A DNA stretch of 64,000 nt from Arenibacterium halophilum (GTDB lineage: Bacteria > Pseudomonadota > Alphaproteobacteria > Rhodobacterales > Rhodobacteraceae). The stretch is taken from positions 55,541 to 119,540 of the forward strand of contig NZ_VCPC01000007.1 of the NCBI RefSeq assembly GCF_005938225.1, given 5' to 3'. The notes under the pieces were generated by a model that worked only from the letters and a program-made list of their open reading frames with translations, ran no database searches and had not been told where the DNA came from. Both the position numbers and the translations under genes were made by a program. Shown here piece after piece: positions 16,520 through 25,945 of this stretch (its first letter is position 1; each line of letters begins with the position of its first letter).

Positions 16520-18446
16520 TCCGCTCGCCCTCTACGCCTCGGTCATGGGGCGGCTCTGGGAGGATGAGCGCATCCGGGGCCAGGCCGCAGCGCGGATCGA
16601 CGCGCGGCTGGCGGGGCGTCGGCAGGGTCGCAGTTTTGCACGCGTCGGATCCCTGTCGGCGCGCAACGCGCTGAAGGCTGCGTCGGGGCAAAGCCGGGCC
16701 GCGGTGTTCAAACGGATCCGGGCGGGGGGCTGCAAGACGCGTGCTTCGCTTGGGGCGCAGATATCCTACATCAACGACAAGGCGGTCTACACCTATTCGA
16801 CGATGACCAACGCGCTGACCGATGCGGCGGTGCTTTCTGAGGAGCAGAAAGAGGACATCATCGAGGATTGGGCCGGAACCTGGCGCGGCTCGACCAAGCT
16901 CGGGTTCACCTCGCACATGCTGTTGTCCTTCCCGACCGATGTGACGGTCGATCAGGTCCGCGACATCGCGATGGACTGGACGGAGCATTTCTTCGAGAGC
17001 GGCGCATACGGCGATCAATGGGACTACGTCCTCGCGGTCCATGACGACCGGGCGCACAAGCATGCGCACATCATCCTGAACAATCGCGGCGTCGAAAACG
17101 GCACCTGGTTCTCCTGCTGGGCCGAAGGCGTGATGTCGCCGCAGCTCATGCGCGAGAAGCAGGCCGAGATCGCCGAACGCTACGGCGTCATGCTCGACGC
17201 GACCACCCGGCTCGAGCGCGGCATCTTCGAGAAGCCCGCCGGTATCGAGGAGATATACCGCGCCAAGGAAGAGGCCCGCCTGCCGCGCGAGATCGTCATG
17301 ACGGCCCAGGAATCCGCCATCGCGCAGGCGCAGGTGGTGGGCTTCGCCAAGGACTACAAGAACCTCGCCGACCTGCTGGACCGGATGGACCAGCGCCACA
17401 TGGCGCGCGCCGTGCGCGGCATGGCGGACGGGCTTGGCTCGGGCACGCCGTGGAACTTCACCGAAGGAGAGATAGACATGAAGGACATCAAGACCGTCGG
17501 TGACGCGATCGACTATTCCGAGCGCACGATCGAGGCGCTGAGGCTCAAGGCCGAGGAACTGGACCCGGCCGAGCGCGCCGCTTTTGAAGCCAAGGCTGCG
17601 CCGATCATCGCGGACCTTTCGCAGATGGTGCCGGACCCGGAGTTGCGCGCGCGGTTTGGCAAGCAGCTCGAAGAACCCTATCCGCCGGGGGCGGGCAGCG
17701 AGGTGCTGATCGCCGCGCTGCAGTCCGGCAATGACGACGGGCTGCGCGACGTGCTCGAGCGCGCCGAGGAGGTGGGCATGGACAGCGAGGAGCTGGTGGC
17801 TCGGATTGCTGCGGGCGGCACGCGGAACTACGGCATGGCGCAGGACTGGGTCGAGCGGGACATGAACGCGGTGCTGGCCAAGGACGGTCTCAGCGTCGAG
17901 ACGGCCAATGATGACCAACTGGATGCAGCCCTAGAAAAGGTCGACAGCGTGATGGACGCGCTGATGGAACGCGCCAAGGAAATGGGCGTCGAGATCGGCC
18001 GGACCCTCGCGGACGAGGAGGAGGCGACGTTGCCCCTCATCGACGAGGATGACCGGACGCCCAATCCCTACCTGCAGGACCTCGCCGACATGTTGCGGGA
18101 CGGCAAGCTCACCGAGGAACAGGAAGAGACGGTCGAGCGGACCCTGCAATCCGAGCTCTTCAAGGAGTTGGGTGAAGAAGGCTTGGCCGAACTTCGGCGC
18201 GGGAACTACGAGGTGCTGGATGCGGCCCTGCCGAGCAAGCTCGACCAGATCACCGTCACGCAGGAATTCCTGGAGATGACGTTTGAGGAAACGGGCGACC
18301 AGGTCTTCACCGACCGCGCCGCCGGGTTGCAGCAGGACAAGGCGACCGAAGTGGCGCGGCTGCATGGCCAGCAAGAGGAGCTGGGTCGCGATCTTGGCCG
18401 GGCCAAAGAACTGGATCGTGGTCTCGATGACGAGATGGAATTCTGA
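16512..18446 (+). CDS. virD2: VirD2-type conjugative relaxase
   Basis: A 644-residue relaxase. The N-terminal third is the nicking domain; HDDRAHKHAHIILNNRG (about residues 177-193) is the three-histidine metal motif, and tyrosines about residue 85-95 (ISYINDKAVYTYST) are candidates for the DNA-linking residue. The rest is long, acidic and helical (LEKVDSVMDALMERAKEMGVEIG and similar), probably binding the coupling protein or other relaxosome parts. It cleaves one strand at oriT and pilots it into the recipient. It lies between the VirD1-like gene and virD4, with the candidate nick site upstream. Confidence 0.88.
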   Translation: MADPLALYASVMGRLWEDERIRGQAAARIDARLAGRRQGRSFARVGSLSARNALKAASGQSRAAVFKRIRAGGCKTRASLGAQISYINDKAVYTYSTMTNALTDAAVLSEEQKEDIIEDWAGTWRGSTKLGFTSHMLLSFPTDVTVDQVRDIAMDWTEHFFESGAYGDQWDYVLAVHDDRAHKHAHIILNNRGVENGTWFSCWAEGVMSPQLMREKQAEIAERYGVMLDATTRLERGIFEKPAGIEEIYRAKEEARLPREIVMTAQESAIAQAQVVGFAKDYKNLADLLDRMDQRHMARAVRGMADGLGSGTPWNFTEGEIDMKDIKTVGDAIDYSERTIEALRLKAEELDPAERAAFEAKAAPIIADLSQMVPDPELRARFGKQLEEPYPPGAGSEVLIAALQSGNDDGLRDVLERAEEVGMDSEELVARIAAGGTRNYGMAQDWVERDMNAVLAKDGLSVETANDDQLDAALEKVDSVMDALMERAKEMGVEIGRTLADEEEATLPLIDEDDRTPNPYLQDLADMLRDGKLTEEQEETVERTLQSELFKELGEEGLAELRRGNYEVLDAALPSKLDQITVTQEFLEMTFEETGDQVFTDRAAGLQQDKATEVARLHGQQEELGRDLGRAKELDRGLDDEMEF

Positions 18447-18451
18447 GGGGG

Positions 18452-20374
18452 ATGACTACCATGACCAAGACACTTCCCCTCTGGGCTGCGCTCCTCTTCG
18501 GTGTGATCTGCGGTGCCGTCATCGGAACCATCATAGCCGCTTTCTACCTGACCCTGGCCCTGAAAATCGGGTTCCAGAGCTTCGACATGTTGGCGCTCTG
18601 GAAGGCCAGCGCCGGCACCCGCGCGGCGCATCCCGAGGCCTTCAAGGTGGGATTTGGCGCTGTCGGCTTCGGGGCCACCAGCCTCGGCGCTCTGGCGCTC
18701 GCCTGGACCTGGAAGAAGGAGCGGGACGATTACGGTTCGGCCCATTGGCAGACCAAGGCGGAGCTGAAGAAGAACGACATGTTGCAGGCGCCGGGCAAGG
18801 GCTTTGTCTGCGGCAAACTCGGCGCGCCGACCTCGAAGGCTGAGTTCATCTCTTCGACCACGATCCCGCATGTGATGATGGTCGCCCCAACCCGCGCTGG
18901 TAAGGGCGTCGGCTTCGTGATCCCGAACCTCCTGAGCTTCGCGGGTTCGGTCGTGGTGCTCGACGTGAAGGGTGAGAACTTCGAGAAGACAGCGCGGTTG
19001 CGGGCGCTGAATGGCGACGAGGTCTATCGCTTCAGCCCGTTTGATTGGGCCAATGCCACGCATCGCTACAATCCTCTGGCCCGGATCGCCAAGGCCCCGA
19101 GCTTCGCGCAGCGCTTCACCGAGGTCTCGATCCTGGCCGACCTATTCCTCGACAAGGACAACAAGCAACTCGACACCTTCTCCGAGGCCGGCAAGTCGAT
19201 CTTCGTCGCGGCCTGTCTGCTGGCGATCCAGCGCGGAACGCCGAATCTTGGTGAGGTCAACAAGATCGTCGCCGGGGGCGAATACAAGAACGCCCAGTAC
19301 AAGACCTATGCCGACGAGGCCGAAGAAGACATCTTGCGCGAGCTCTGGACCAACGCTGCTTCAGCCTCATCGCGGCTGCTGACCTCGAACATCCAGGCAC
19401 TGATGACTGCCGGTCTCAAACAATGGGACAACCCGGCGGTGCGCTCGGCCACCGAGGCGAGCGACTTTGATTTCTCGACCTTCCGCAAGACCCCGCAGTC
19501 GCTTTATATCGCGGTGTCCGAGGATCACATCGCCACCCTCGCCCCGCTCCTGCGCCTTATGTTCGCCGATCTCATCGCCTCGATCCGGCTCAACGAACCG
19601 GGTCCGGACGAACCCTGGCCGGTCATGATGATGATCGACGAATTCCAGCAGATGGGGGCGATGCCCTATCTGGAGCGCGCGATTCATTCGCTGGCAAGCT
19701 ATGGTGGCCGCGTCGCGATGATTGCGCAGTCGCTGGCCTCGCTCGACCGGATCTACGGGCCCGAGGGCCGTGAAAGTCTCGAGAACGGTGCAGGGTTGAA
19801 GCTCTACATCACGCCACGCGACCAGCGCACCGTGAAGGAGGTCTCCGCAGCCGTCGGCAGTACCACCCGCGAGGCCGTGACCCGGATGTATGGTCGCAAC
19901 AAGGGGTTCCTTGGCGCGACCTCGACCTCGGCGCGGCTGGAAGAGCGACCGCTGCTTTCCGAGACCGAAGCGCGCCTGATGGACCCCGACGAGGTGATCA
20001 TCCTCGCCTCGCCCCAGCATCCGATCAAGGCGAGCCGGATCAAGTATTACGACGATCCGTTCTTCAAGGAGATGTTGACACGCCAGGAGGGCAAGCCGTT
20101 CCCCTATCCGCCGAGCGTGCAAGGCGTGGGACCTTGGGGCGGCGATGGTGGTGACGAGACCGGCGCAGACGAGCAGGCGAAACCAGCCGACCGCGCGCCT
20201 GTCCGGGATAGATCGCAGCGGCGCGAGGCGCGGGCGATGAGCGTGATGGCGTTGGAGGCCGGGCGCGGGCAGCCCGAGCCCGAGACGCTCGAGCGGGAAG
20301 CTGCGGTGCCGAAGGAATGGGAGGCGGCGCTCGACCGGCAGGAGGATTTCATCGAGGAATTGTTGGGAGGGTGA
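18452..20374 (+). CDS. virD4: VirD4 type IV coupling protein
   Basis: A 640-residue inner-membrane ATPase. Two N-terminal transmembrane segments (LWAALLFGVICGAVIGTIIA and the stretch around VGFGATSLGALALAW) precede the ATPase core with Walker A APTRAGKGVGF (about residues 147-157), VVVLDVKGENF and the Walker B region MMMIDEFQQMG. It links the relaxase-DNA complex to the VirB channel. The ATG at 18452 lies five bases after the relaxase stop; a second ATG at 18461 is possible. The last 80 residues are polar and variable. The defence cargo begins 18 bases after its stop, on the opposite strand. Confidence 0.93.
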   Translation: MTTMTKTLPLWAALLFGVICGAVIGTIIAAFYLTLALKIGFQSFDMLALWKASAGTRAAHPEAFKVGFGAVGFGATSLGALALAWTWKKERDDYGSAHWQTKAELKKNDMLQAPGKGFVCGKLGAPTSKAEFISSTTIPHVMMVAPTRAGKGVGFVIPNLLSFAGSVVVLDVKGENFEKTARLRALNGDEVYRFSPFDWANATHRYNPLARIAKAPSFAQRFTEVSILADLFLDKDNKQLDTFSEAGKSIFVAACLLAIQRGTPNLGEVNKIVAGGEYKNAQYKTYADEAEEDILRELWTNAASASSRLLTSNIQALMTAGLKQWDNPAVRSATEASDFDFSTFRKTPQSLYIAVSEDHIATLAPLLRLMFADLIASIRLNEPGPDEPWPVMMMIDEFQQMGAMPYLERAIHSLASYGGRVAMIAQSLASLDRIYGPEGRESLENGAGLKLYITPRDQRTVKEVSAAVGSTTREAVTRMYGRNKGFLGATSTSARLEERPLLSETEARLMDPDEVIILASPQHPIKASRIKYYDDPFFKEMLTRQEGKPFPYPPSVQGVGPWGGDGGDETGADEQAKPADRAPVRDRSQRREARAMSVMALEAGRGQPEPETLEREAAVPKEWEAALDRQEDFIEELLGG

Positions 20375-20392
20375 GCGCCGTCGACTAGTCCC

Positions 20393-21814
20393 CTATTCGT
20401 CGTAGTAGAATTTCAAGTCGCGTCGCTCTTTCAACTGGGCAGGTCGGTAGGGCTTAACCTCGCCACACTGGGCGACGGCCTTGGCTCGCATGCGCTCTTC
20501 GACTGAAGGATGGAGCGGGAAGTCGTCGCCAACTGCGCGAATTCCCTTCTTCCAGCGGATGCGGAGGGGGCCAAATGCTACCAACGCGTCTTCGCGGTGC
20601 TGCAAACCCAGAGGGTCAGGGGCGCGGTTCAAGACGTTCTCGTTGATCTGGATCGACGGCACGCAGTCTTTCAATTCGTCGACCATCCAATCGAGGGCGA
20701 TATCGCTCAGGCGGGACTCTGCCTCGGGATAGCTTCCGCCGATGTCGCTATGGCAGCCCGGGAACCAGACCTGCTTCAACCACTTCGGCTCTCGATCTTT
20801 GGTTTCGATCGCGGCCGCCTTGGATGCCCATCCGACCCTTGGAAAGTCAGCACGGTCTTCGTCGATCGCCATGGCGTGACGGGCGTGTTGGACATCGGGA
20901 TCAAGCCACTTGTCGTAGTTGCGCTTGTTCCAAGCCGCGAAATGACCCGTCTTGAGAATCTGCGGCCAATCGGTTGGGTGCCATAGCGTCAGTTTGTGCT
21001 CAGGATCGTCAGAGAAATATTTGAAGTTGTCGAGCAACAGGGAACCAAGCTGCCAAAGAAGCGCTACTAGTAGGACGCCGAGTGGAACAACCAAAAGCCA
21101 AGACCACCCGAATGCAGCACCTGCGGCAAAAGCCGCTCCGACCCCGAAAGTGACGCCCCAGACCAAGGTGCGGACAACTGCCGTTCGCAGTGATGCCACC
21201 GTGTCGAAGACCCCGATGAAGGTAGGCTGAACGTTGCCTTGGTTGTCTTCACCTTCATTGGGAAAGCTCGAATACTTCTTGCGGAATCGTTTGCCGAGCT
21301 CTTCACGGTTCTTGAAGTAAGGATCTTGTCCGCGCGGTTTTCCAGCACCGTGATTATACACGAATTTTACAGCGTCCTTGGCGATCTTGCGCAATCCGGG
21401 GCCGTAACGCGGGACCGGCGAACCATCTGGCATCTGCGTCGGGACACCGCAGAGGTTCATAACGTTTGCCAGTGCTCTTACTGTGTAGGCCCCGCGCGAG
21501 AACCCAAACAGCAGCACGCGATCACCGGGCTCGTAATGGGCGATGATCTGCTCGTAGCAATCGATGATGTTGTGGTCGATGCCAGTTCCGACGGCGCTTT
21601 CCAGGATCGGCTTGATCCGACCGAAAAACCCACCGCGTTCTCCTGTTCCCAGGCCCGGGTCGTAAAAAGCCACTTGGTCCTTAGGGCTAATTGGTGAATC
21701 TGGGCCGGGACGCATGGCTCGATACATTTTGTAGACATTCGACAGCCGTTGGTCCGGCCTGGCGCCACCCATCTGGCCGGTTCCGTCCGAGAATATGCAG
21801 ATGTTCTTTACCAT
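20393..21814 (-). CDS. DUF2235 alpha/beta hydrolase with membrane segment (Tle1-like)
   Basis: A 473-residue protein of the DUF2235 family, which includes the Tle1 phospholipase effectors of type VI secretion. Features are ICIFSDGTG near the N-terminus, the nucleophile elbow LLFGFSRGAYTVRAL (Ser about residue 105), and a late HSDIGGSY segment supplying Asp/His. Between about residues 215 and 265 lies a hydrophobic block (GVTFGVGAAFAAGAAFGWSW, then VVPLGVLLVALLWQLGSLLL) that should span the membrane twice, so this copy is probably cell-bound rather than secreted. No VgrG, PAAR or immunity gene is adjacent. With CBASS genes next door, a phospholipase suicide effector is plausible, but no signal-producing partner is in its operon. 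Confidence 0.8.
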   Translation of the reverse strand: MVKNICIFSDGTGQMGGARPDQRLSNVYKMYRAMRPGPDSPISPKDQVAFYDPGLGTGERGGFFGRIKPILESAVGTGIDHNIIDCYEQIIAHYEPGDRVLLFGFSRGAYTVRALANVMNLCGVPTQMPDGSPVPRYGPGLRKIAKDAVKFVYNHGAGKPRGQDPYFKNREELGKRFRKKYSSFPNEGEDNQGNVQPTFIGVFDTVASLRTAVVRTLVWGVTFGVGAAFAAGAAFGWSWLLVVPLGVLLVALLWQLGSLLLDNFKYFSDDPEHKLTLWHPTDWPQILKTGHFAAWNKRNYDKWLDPDVQHARHAMAIDEDRADFPRVGWASKAAAIETKDREPKWLKQVWFPGCHSDIGGSYPEAESRLSDIALDWMVDELKDCVPSIQINENVLNRAPDPLGLQHREDALVAFGPLRIRWKKGIRAVGDDFPLHPSVEERMRAKAVAQCGEVKPYRPAQLKERRDLKFYYDE

Positions 21815-21988
21815 TTGTCGCCCTATTCAAGAACACGAAGTACAGTCGAAGTCCTAAACCTGCAGCAGTTCTGCCATGCTAGGAGTGAGTGCAGCGGAAA
21901 TGTTTCGCCCGAGTCGGGAAAAATTAGAACATAGTGGAAACACGGATGTCCACCTGATATTGTGGCGCACAAGAAAGGAGTGCCCAAT

Positions 21989-22339
21989 ATGTTGGACAAG
22001 AAGCAGCAAATGGAAGTGTTCCCGACGACGATCGATCTCAAGCGGATCGATCCGTCTCTCAACATGCGGCGCTTCTATCGAATGAGCGTTCAGTCAGAAC
22101 TCTTTGGCGGCGCATGTCTCGTGCGGGAATGGGGCCGCATCGGGTTTCGAGGACAGATGCTAATCGAACAGCACCCCGACGAGGGTATCGAGCTGCTGTC
22201 GATCAACGAGAGCAGCGGGTCTCGGGTGTGCCAATCGTTAGCGATGCCATTGCCGCCAGCCAAGACGAACGTAAAATCAAGAGCATACGGGCTGAAGAGC
22301 CATAGAAAATCTGCAAATACGGTTCCGCAAAAAGGTTGA
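21989..22339 (+). CDS. Small WGR-domain protein
   Basis: A 116-residue protein. The ATG at 21989 has AAGAAAGGAG eight bases upstream; an in-frame GTG at 21962 is less likely. NMRRFYRMSVQSELFGGACLVREWGRIG is a WGR domain, with Trp-Gly-Arg in place, known from PARPs and some bacterial proteins, where it binds nucleic acid. The last 45 residues are basic and unstructured. It ends 55 bases before the CBASS CD-NTase on the same strand, so it may be co-transcribed with it. A DNA- or RNA-sensing role is a guess. Confidence 0.75.
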   Translation: MLDKKQQMEVFPTTIDLKRIDPSLNMRRFYRMSVQSELFGGACLVREWGRIGFRGQMLIEQHPDEGIELLSINESSGSRVCQSLAMPLPPAKTNVKSRAYGLKSHRKSANTVPQKG

Positions 22340-22394
22340 AAAGTCGGGGCCAAACGAACATCTTTAAGTTGAGGTCGATTGAGTTAGGAAGTTG

Positions 22395-23633
22395 ATGATG
22401 AACACGAGTTCGAACATAGGTTTTGGCTATAACGTCGCGATTGAAAAACTTGCTGAAGAATTGGCAGTGCCACAAGATCGCTTTGATCAAGCCGAACGAC
22501 GCTACAAGGACCTTGGCGAGTTCTTGCATCGCGATGAGTCCAAGGTTCGTGACCATGATCCCGATGTCTATATTCAAGGCTCGTTCGCGCTCGGCACGCC
22601 GATCAAGCCGACGTCAAAGAACGAAGACTACGATCTCGACATCGTTGTTTCTTTCCGGTCTCTGACAAAAGCGCAGATTACCCAGGCAGATCTCCGCGCT
22701 CATCTGCTGGCTGAGCTCGAGGCGTATCGCGATGCGCGAGGGATCAAAAACGAGGTAGGTGAGTCTAGAAGGTGCTGCACCTTGATCTACGCCGATGGTG
22801 CGCAATTTCACATGGACGTGTTGCCGGCGGTTCCAGACGAGGCAAATATGCGCGCGATCCTTTCTACTTACCTCGCGGATCAAGCGCTTGCGGAAGGTGC
22901 GATCGCCATCACCGACAGCGATAAGGCTGAAACTTACCATGTCATTACGGATGATTGGCGCACGAGCAATCCCAGGGGCTTTGCCGCATGGTTCAAGTCA
23001 AGGCAGATCGAACAACTGAACGAACGTAGAAGGGCAATCCTGGACGCCCAAGGCAAAGTGACAGCGAGTGTGGAGGACGTCCCGGTATTTCGGGTAAGAA
23101 CACCTCTCCAGTCATCCATCATGATTTTGAAACGTCACAGAGATGAGTGGTTCGCGGCGCGGGATAAGGACCTGAAGGTTATCAGTGTGATCCTCACGAC
23201 GCTCTCGACCCATGCGTATGCAGGCGAAGCAAGGGTATCGGATGCAATTGCCAAGATTCTGAGGGATATGCATCTCGCGATCGAAGAGCGGAATGGGGTG
23301 TCATGGATCGCCAACCCTACGGACCCTTCAGAGAATTTTGCGGATAGGTGGGAAAAATTTCCCGGGCGCCGGGAATCCTTCTTCAAGTGGCTGGAGGCTG
23401 CTCGAACGGATTTTGGTGCCGTTCAAAGGTTCAGCGACACAAATATTGTTCTAAACGAGCTCTCACGAAATCTTGGAAGCACCCTCGTTGAAGGTGCGCG
23501 CTCGAGGGTAGCGACATCTGCGGGGTCACGTGCGGCATCCGTTGCTCCTGCCGCTGCAGCCGGGGCTTCTGCGCCCGGTCTCGTCTTTGGTGGTGAGGAT
23601 CGGAGGCCGACGGAGCCAAAAGGTTTTGGTTGA
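22395..23633 (+). CDS. CD-NTase of the type II CBASS
   Basis: A 412-residue cGAS/DncV-like nucleotidyltransferase. The catalytic site is visible: QGSFALGT (about residues 61-68), DYDLDIVV with the metal Asp pair (about 80 and 82) and the third Asp in FHMDVLPAV (about 141). It should make a cyclic oligonucleotide on phage infection. The C-terminal 45 residues are a flexible Ala-rich tail ending PTEPKGFG; in type II CBASS Cap2 conjugates the CD-NTase through its C-terminal residue, and a small final Gly fits. The stop overlaps the Cap2 start (TGATG). ATG at 22398 is an equal alternative start; TTAGGAAG is the ribosome-binding site. Confidence 0.92.
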   Translation: MMNTSSNIGFGYNVAIEKLAEELAVPQDRFDQAERRYKDLGEFLHRDESKVRDHDPDVYIQGSFALGTPIKPTSKNEDYDLDIVVSFRSLTKAQITQADLRAHLLAELEAYRDARGIKNEVGESRRCCTLIYADGAQFHMDVLPAVPDEANMRAILSTYLADQALAEGAIAITDSDKAETYHVITDDWRTSNPRGFAAWFKSRQIEQLNERRRAILDAQGKVTASVEDVPVFRVRTPLQSSIMILKRHRDEWFAARDKDLKVISVILTTLSTHAYAGEARVSDAIAKILRDMHLAIEERNGVSWIANPTDPSENFADRWEKFPGRRESFFKWLEAARTDFGAVQRFSDTNIVLNELSRNLGSTLVEGARSRVATSAGSRAASVAPAAAAGASAPGLVFGGEDRRPTEPKGFG

Positions 23634-25351
23634 TGGACTTCACAGTCGGCGAAGCGCGGCTAATCCGTGAGTGTGAAGAGCTCGCTGACCTAGCCGCGGC
23701 ATCAGATTGGCTGGAAGAACCCCAATTCAGCAAAAACGCCGATGGCCTGCTGACTTGGTCGTTTGTTCTGCTCGCCGGGGAGCGTCGCATTCCATTGCGG
23801 CTGGTTTTCCCAGCACTTTTTCCAGATCTGCCACCATTTGTACTTCCAGCCGACAGCTCGGTCCGGCTATCCCAGCACCAGTATGGCGAGGGTGGCGAAC
23901 TATGCCTTCAGTATAGACCGGATAACTGGCACCCCGACTGCAAAAGCACGGATGTGGTCCGGAGTGCCAAAGCACTTCTCGAGGCAACCCCAAAGGACGA
24001 TGCTTTCTCAGACGTGGAAAGCGCTCATCCAGCCGACTTACCTTCGTTGCTCTCGGGGTGCTCCCGGCGCTTCATGCTACCGCCTGACACCGCACGGCTT
24101 TTAAGGTTGCGCCTTGCCGGACACGCAACCGATATTCATATGACTTTGGAGCGCCGGGTTGGGGGTTCTGAAGTTCTTGTTGCTCGCATCGCGAGCATCG
24201 GGCTGGATTCTGGTTTACGGGTGCCGATTGATGGTGCGGGATTTGGGGGAAGGGTGGTCCCTGGGGTCCTATATCGATTGCCCGATATTCGACAAATTCC
24301 AGATCTGCATCCCGAAGAGCTGAAGGGGCTCCTGTACCAGTACCTGCCTTCATGGCTCCGTAAATGGGTAGAAGACGCCGGCGACATGTTGGTTGTCATG
24401 TCAAATGGTAGGCGAGAGGTATTGCTGCGCGTTCGGCACAACGGATCGAAACGAAAGATTGACCTGTTTCATACCTTTGAACCGCCGAAGGCTAGAGAAC
24501 GCCGACTCCACGGGAAGATGTTTCGAGAATCTAGCATCTGCATCATTGGCGCAGGTTCGCTGGGATCAAAAGTGGCCGCCAGTCTTGCGCGCGAAGGCGT
24601 CGGTCATTTCATGTTGCTGGATAATGATGTTCTTTGGTCCGACAACTTGGTTCGAAACGAACTCGATGAAATGGATGTGGGGCATCACAAGGCAGTTTCT
24701 CTAAGGCACAGATTGTTGCGAATAAATCCGGCAGTAAAAGTCGGTGCTTTGGGTATGAGTCTGACGTCTCAATCCGCTGTCCAGCATATTGCTCAGTTGA
24801 GCGAGATCATCAGCACTTGTGATCTCGTCATAGATACGACGGCTGATAGCGGAGTGTTTCGAATGGCAGCGGCCATTTGCACGCAGAAGCGTAAACCCCT
24901 CGTTTGGGGACGAGTCTACGCGGGAGGGCTCGGAGGATTGATTGCACGAAGTATCCCGTCTGAAGATCCGCCACCACTGACCGCTGCAACTCAATTGCGA
25001 GCATGGTGCGACGAGAAAGGTATGGCACCGCCAGAGGGCCGCGAGCACAATTACGGGGTGCAAGGTGATGACGACGATGAACCCCTCTTCGCTTCTGACG
25101 GCGATGTGGGTGTCATTGCCAATAGGTTGGCACGTCACGCCCTAGACGCCCTGGCAATCACAGAGATGAGAGTTCATCCGGAACCTGCCTACTTTGTCGG
25201 GCTGCGCAAAGGTTGGATCTTTGATCATCCCTTCGACACCCACCCAGTTATTTTCGCTCCTCACGAAGGATGGGAAAAGGGCAGCACTAGTTGTGCAGAA
25301 GAGGGCGTTGAACGCGTCATGACTCACCTTGGAGTACAAGATGACGCTTAG
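23633..25351 (+). CDS. cap2: Cap2 E2-E1 fusion conjugating enzyme
   Basis: A 572-residue fusion. The N-terminal E2-like domain has GGELCLQYRPDNWHPD (Cys about residue 88). The E1/ThiF domain starts about residue 295 with SICIIGAGSLGSKVA, then LLDNDVLWSDNLVRN. A later cysteine in TQLRAWCDEKG (about residue 462) is placed as the E1 thioester residue. In type II CBASS, Cap2 adenylates and transfers the CD-NTase C-terminus to a target, priming cyclic nucleotide synthesis. It overlaps cd-ntase by one base and cap3 by 11 bases, so all are made together. Confidence 0.93.
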   Translation: MDFTVGEARLIRECEELADLAAASDWLEEPQFSKNADGLLTWSFVLLAGERRIPLRLVFPALFPDLPPFVLPADSSVRLSQHQYGEGGELCLQYRPDNWHPDCKSTDVVRSAKALLEATPKDDAFSDVESAHPADLPSLLSGCSRRFMLPPDTARLLRLRLAGHATDIHMTLERRVGGSEVLVARIASIGLDSGLRVPIDGAGFGGRVVPGVLYRLPDIRQIPDLHPEELKGLLYQYLPSWLRKWVEDAGDMLVVMSNGRREVLLRVRHNGSKRKIDLFHTFEPPKARERRLHGKMFRESSICIIGAGSLGSKVAASLAREGVGHFMLLDNDVLWSDNLVRNELDEMDVGHHKAVSLRHRLLRINPAVKVGALGMSLTSQSAVQHIAQLSEIISTCDLVIDTTADSGVFRMAAAICTQKRKPLVWGRVYAGGLGGLIARSIPSEDPPPLTAATQLRAWCDEKGMAPPEGREHNYGVQGDDDDEPLFASDGDVGVIANRLARHALDALAITEMRVHPEPAYFVGLRKGWIFDHPFDTHPVIFAPHEGWEKGSTSCAEEGVERVMTHLGVQDDA

Positions 25352-25853
25352 CCTCACAGTCTCACGCTCGCAGCTTGCTAAACTGCAGACCCACCTCAAG
25401 AAGGGCGGCAACCGCGAGATCGGCGGGTGGTTGGTTGCAGAACAGACAGCTCCGGGAAAATTTGATCTCGTCGGTTTAACCGTCGATCTTGAGGCAGGGA
25501 CACGAGATCGTTTCGATAGTTTACCTGAGCCCCACTCACAACAGATGGATCGGATCTTGCTGGAGAATAGCGGTCGCGCTGGACGGGTTGACTATCTTGG
25601 CGAGTGGCACTCGCACCCGACATTCCCACCAATACCTAGCGAGATCGACGTGGCCGCGATGACGGATATGGTAGAAAACAGCGGACCTTCGTTTGCGGCG
25701 TTGGTTATCGTCCGTCTAATCGCCAACGCCTCGATTCAGGCTACTATTACCACGTTTCAACGTGGCCAATTGCCCGAGGCCGGCCAGTTGATAATTGCGG
25801 ATGAAGTTTCAGAAGCTGAATTTGGCGAGGGTTGGCAACTGCCGGAACACTAG
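25341..25853 (+). CDS. cap3: Cap3 JAB/JAMM isopeptidase
   Basis: A 170-residue metalloprotease of the JAB family. The zinc signature is complete: the catalytic Glu in NREIGGWLV (about residue 23) and EWHSHPTFPPIPSEID (His-x-His-x(7)-Ser-x-x-Asp, about residues 88-103). Cap3 removes the CD-NTase from its conjugates and so turns CBASS priming down. The ATG at 25341 follows TTGGAGTACAAG and overlaps cap2 by 11 bases. Confidence 0.93.
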   Translation: MTLSLTVSRSQLAKLQTHLKKGGNREIGGWLVAEQTAPGKFDLVGLTVDLEAGTRDRFDSLPEPHSQQMDRILLENSGRAGRVDYLGEWHSHPTFPPIPSEIDVAAMTDMVENSGPSFAALVIVRLIANASIQATITTFQRGQLPEAGQLIIADEVSEAEFGEGWQLPEH

Positions 25854-25945
25854 CATCATTCGGTAGCCTGAAATTGGTTGGGTCCTCGACTGACCATCCC
25901 ATCGTAACTCGCTGTGGCGGCACTATTCAAAAATGGAGCAGAAAA

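Noticed and set aside
16029..17918. Long minus-strand open frame over the relaxase gene
   Set aside because: It is the antisense of virD2 and its upstream gene in GC-rich DNA, with low-complexity Arg/Pro/His runs and no family motif.
25832..25945. Longer N-terminus for the HNH-SAVED effector from TTG at 25832
   Set aside because: The added residues start inside cap3, look unstructured and lack a Shine-Dalgarno. TTG at 25946 has GGAG at proper spacing right before the conserved domain.
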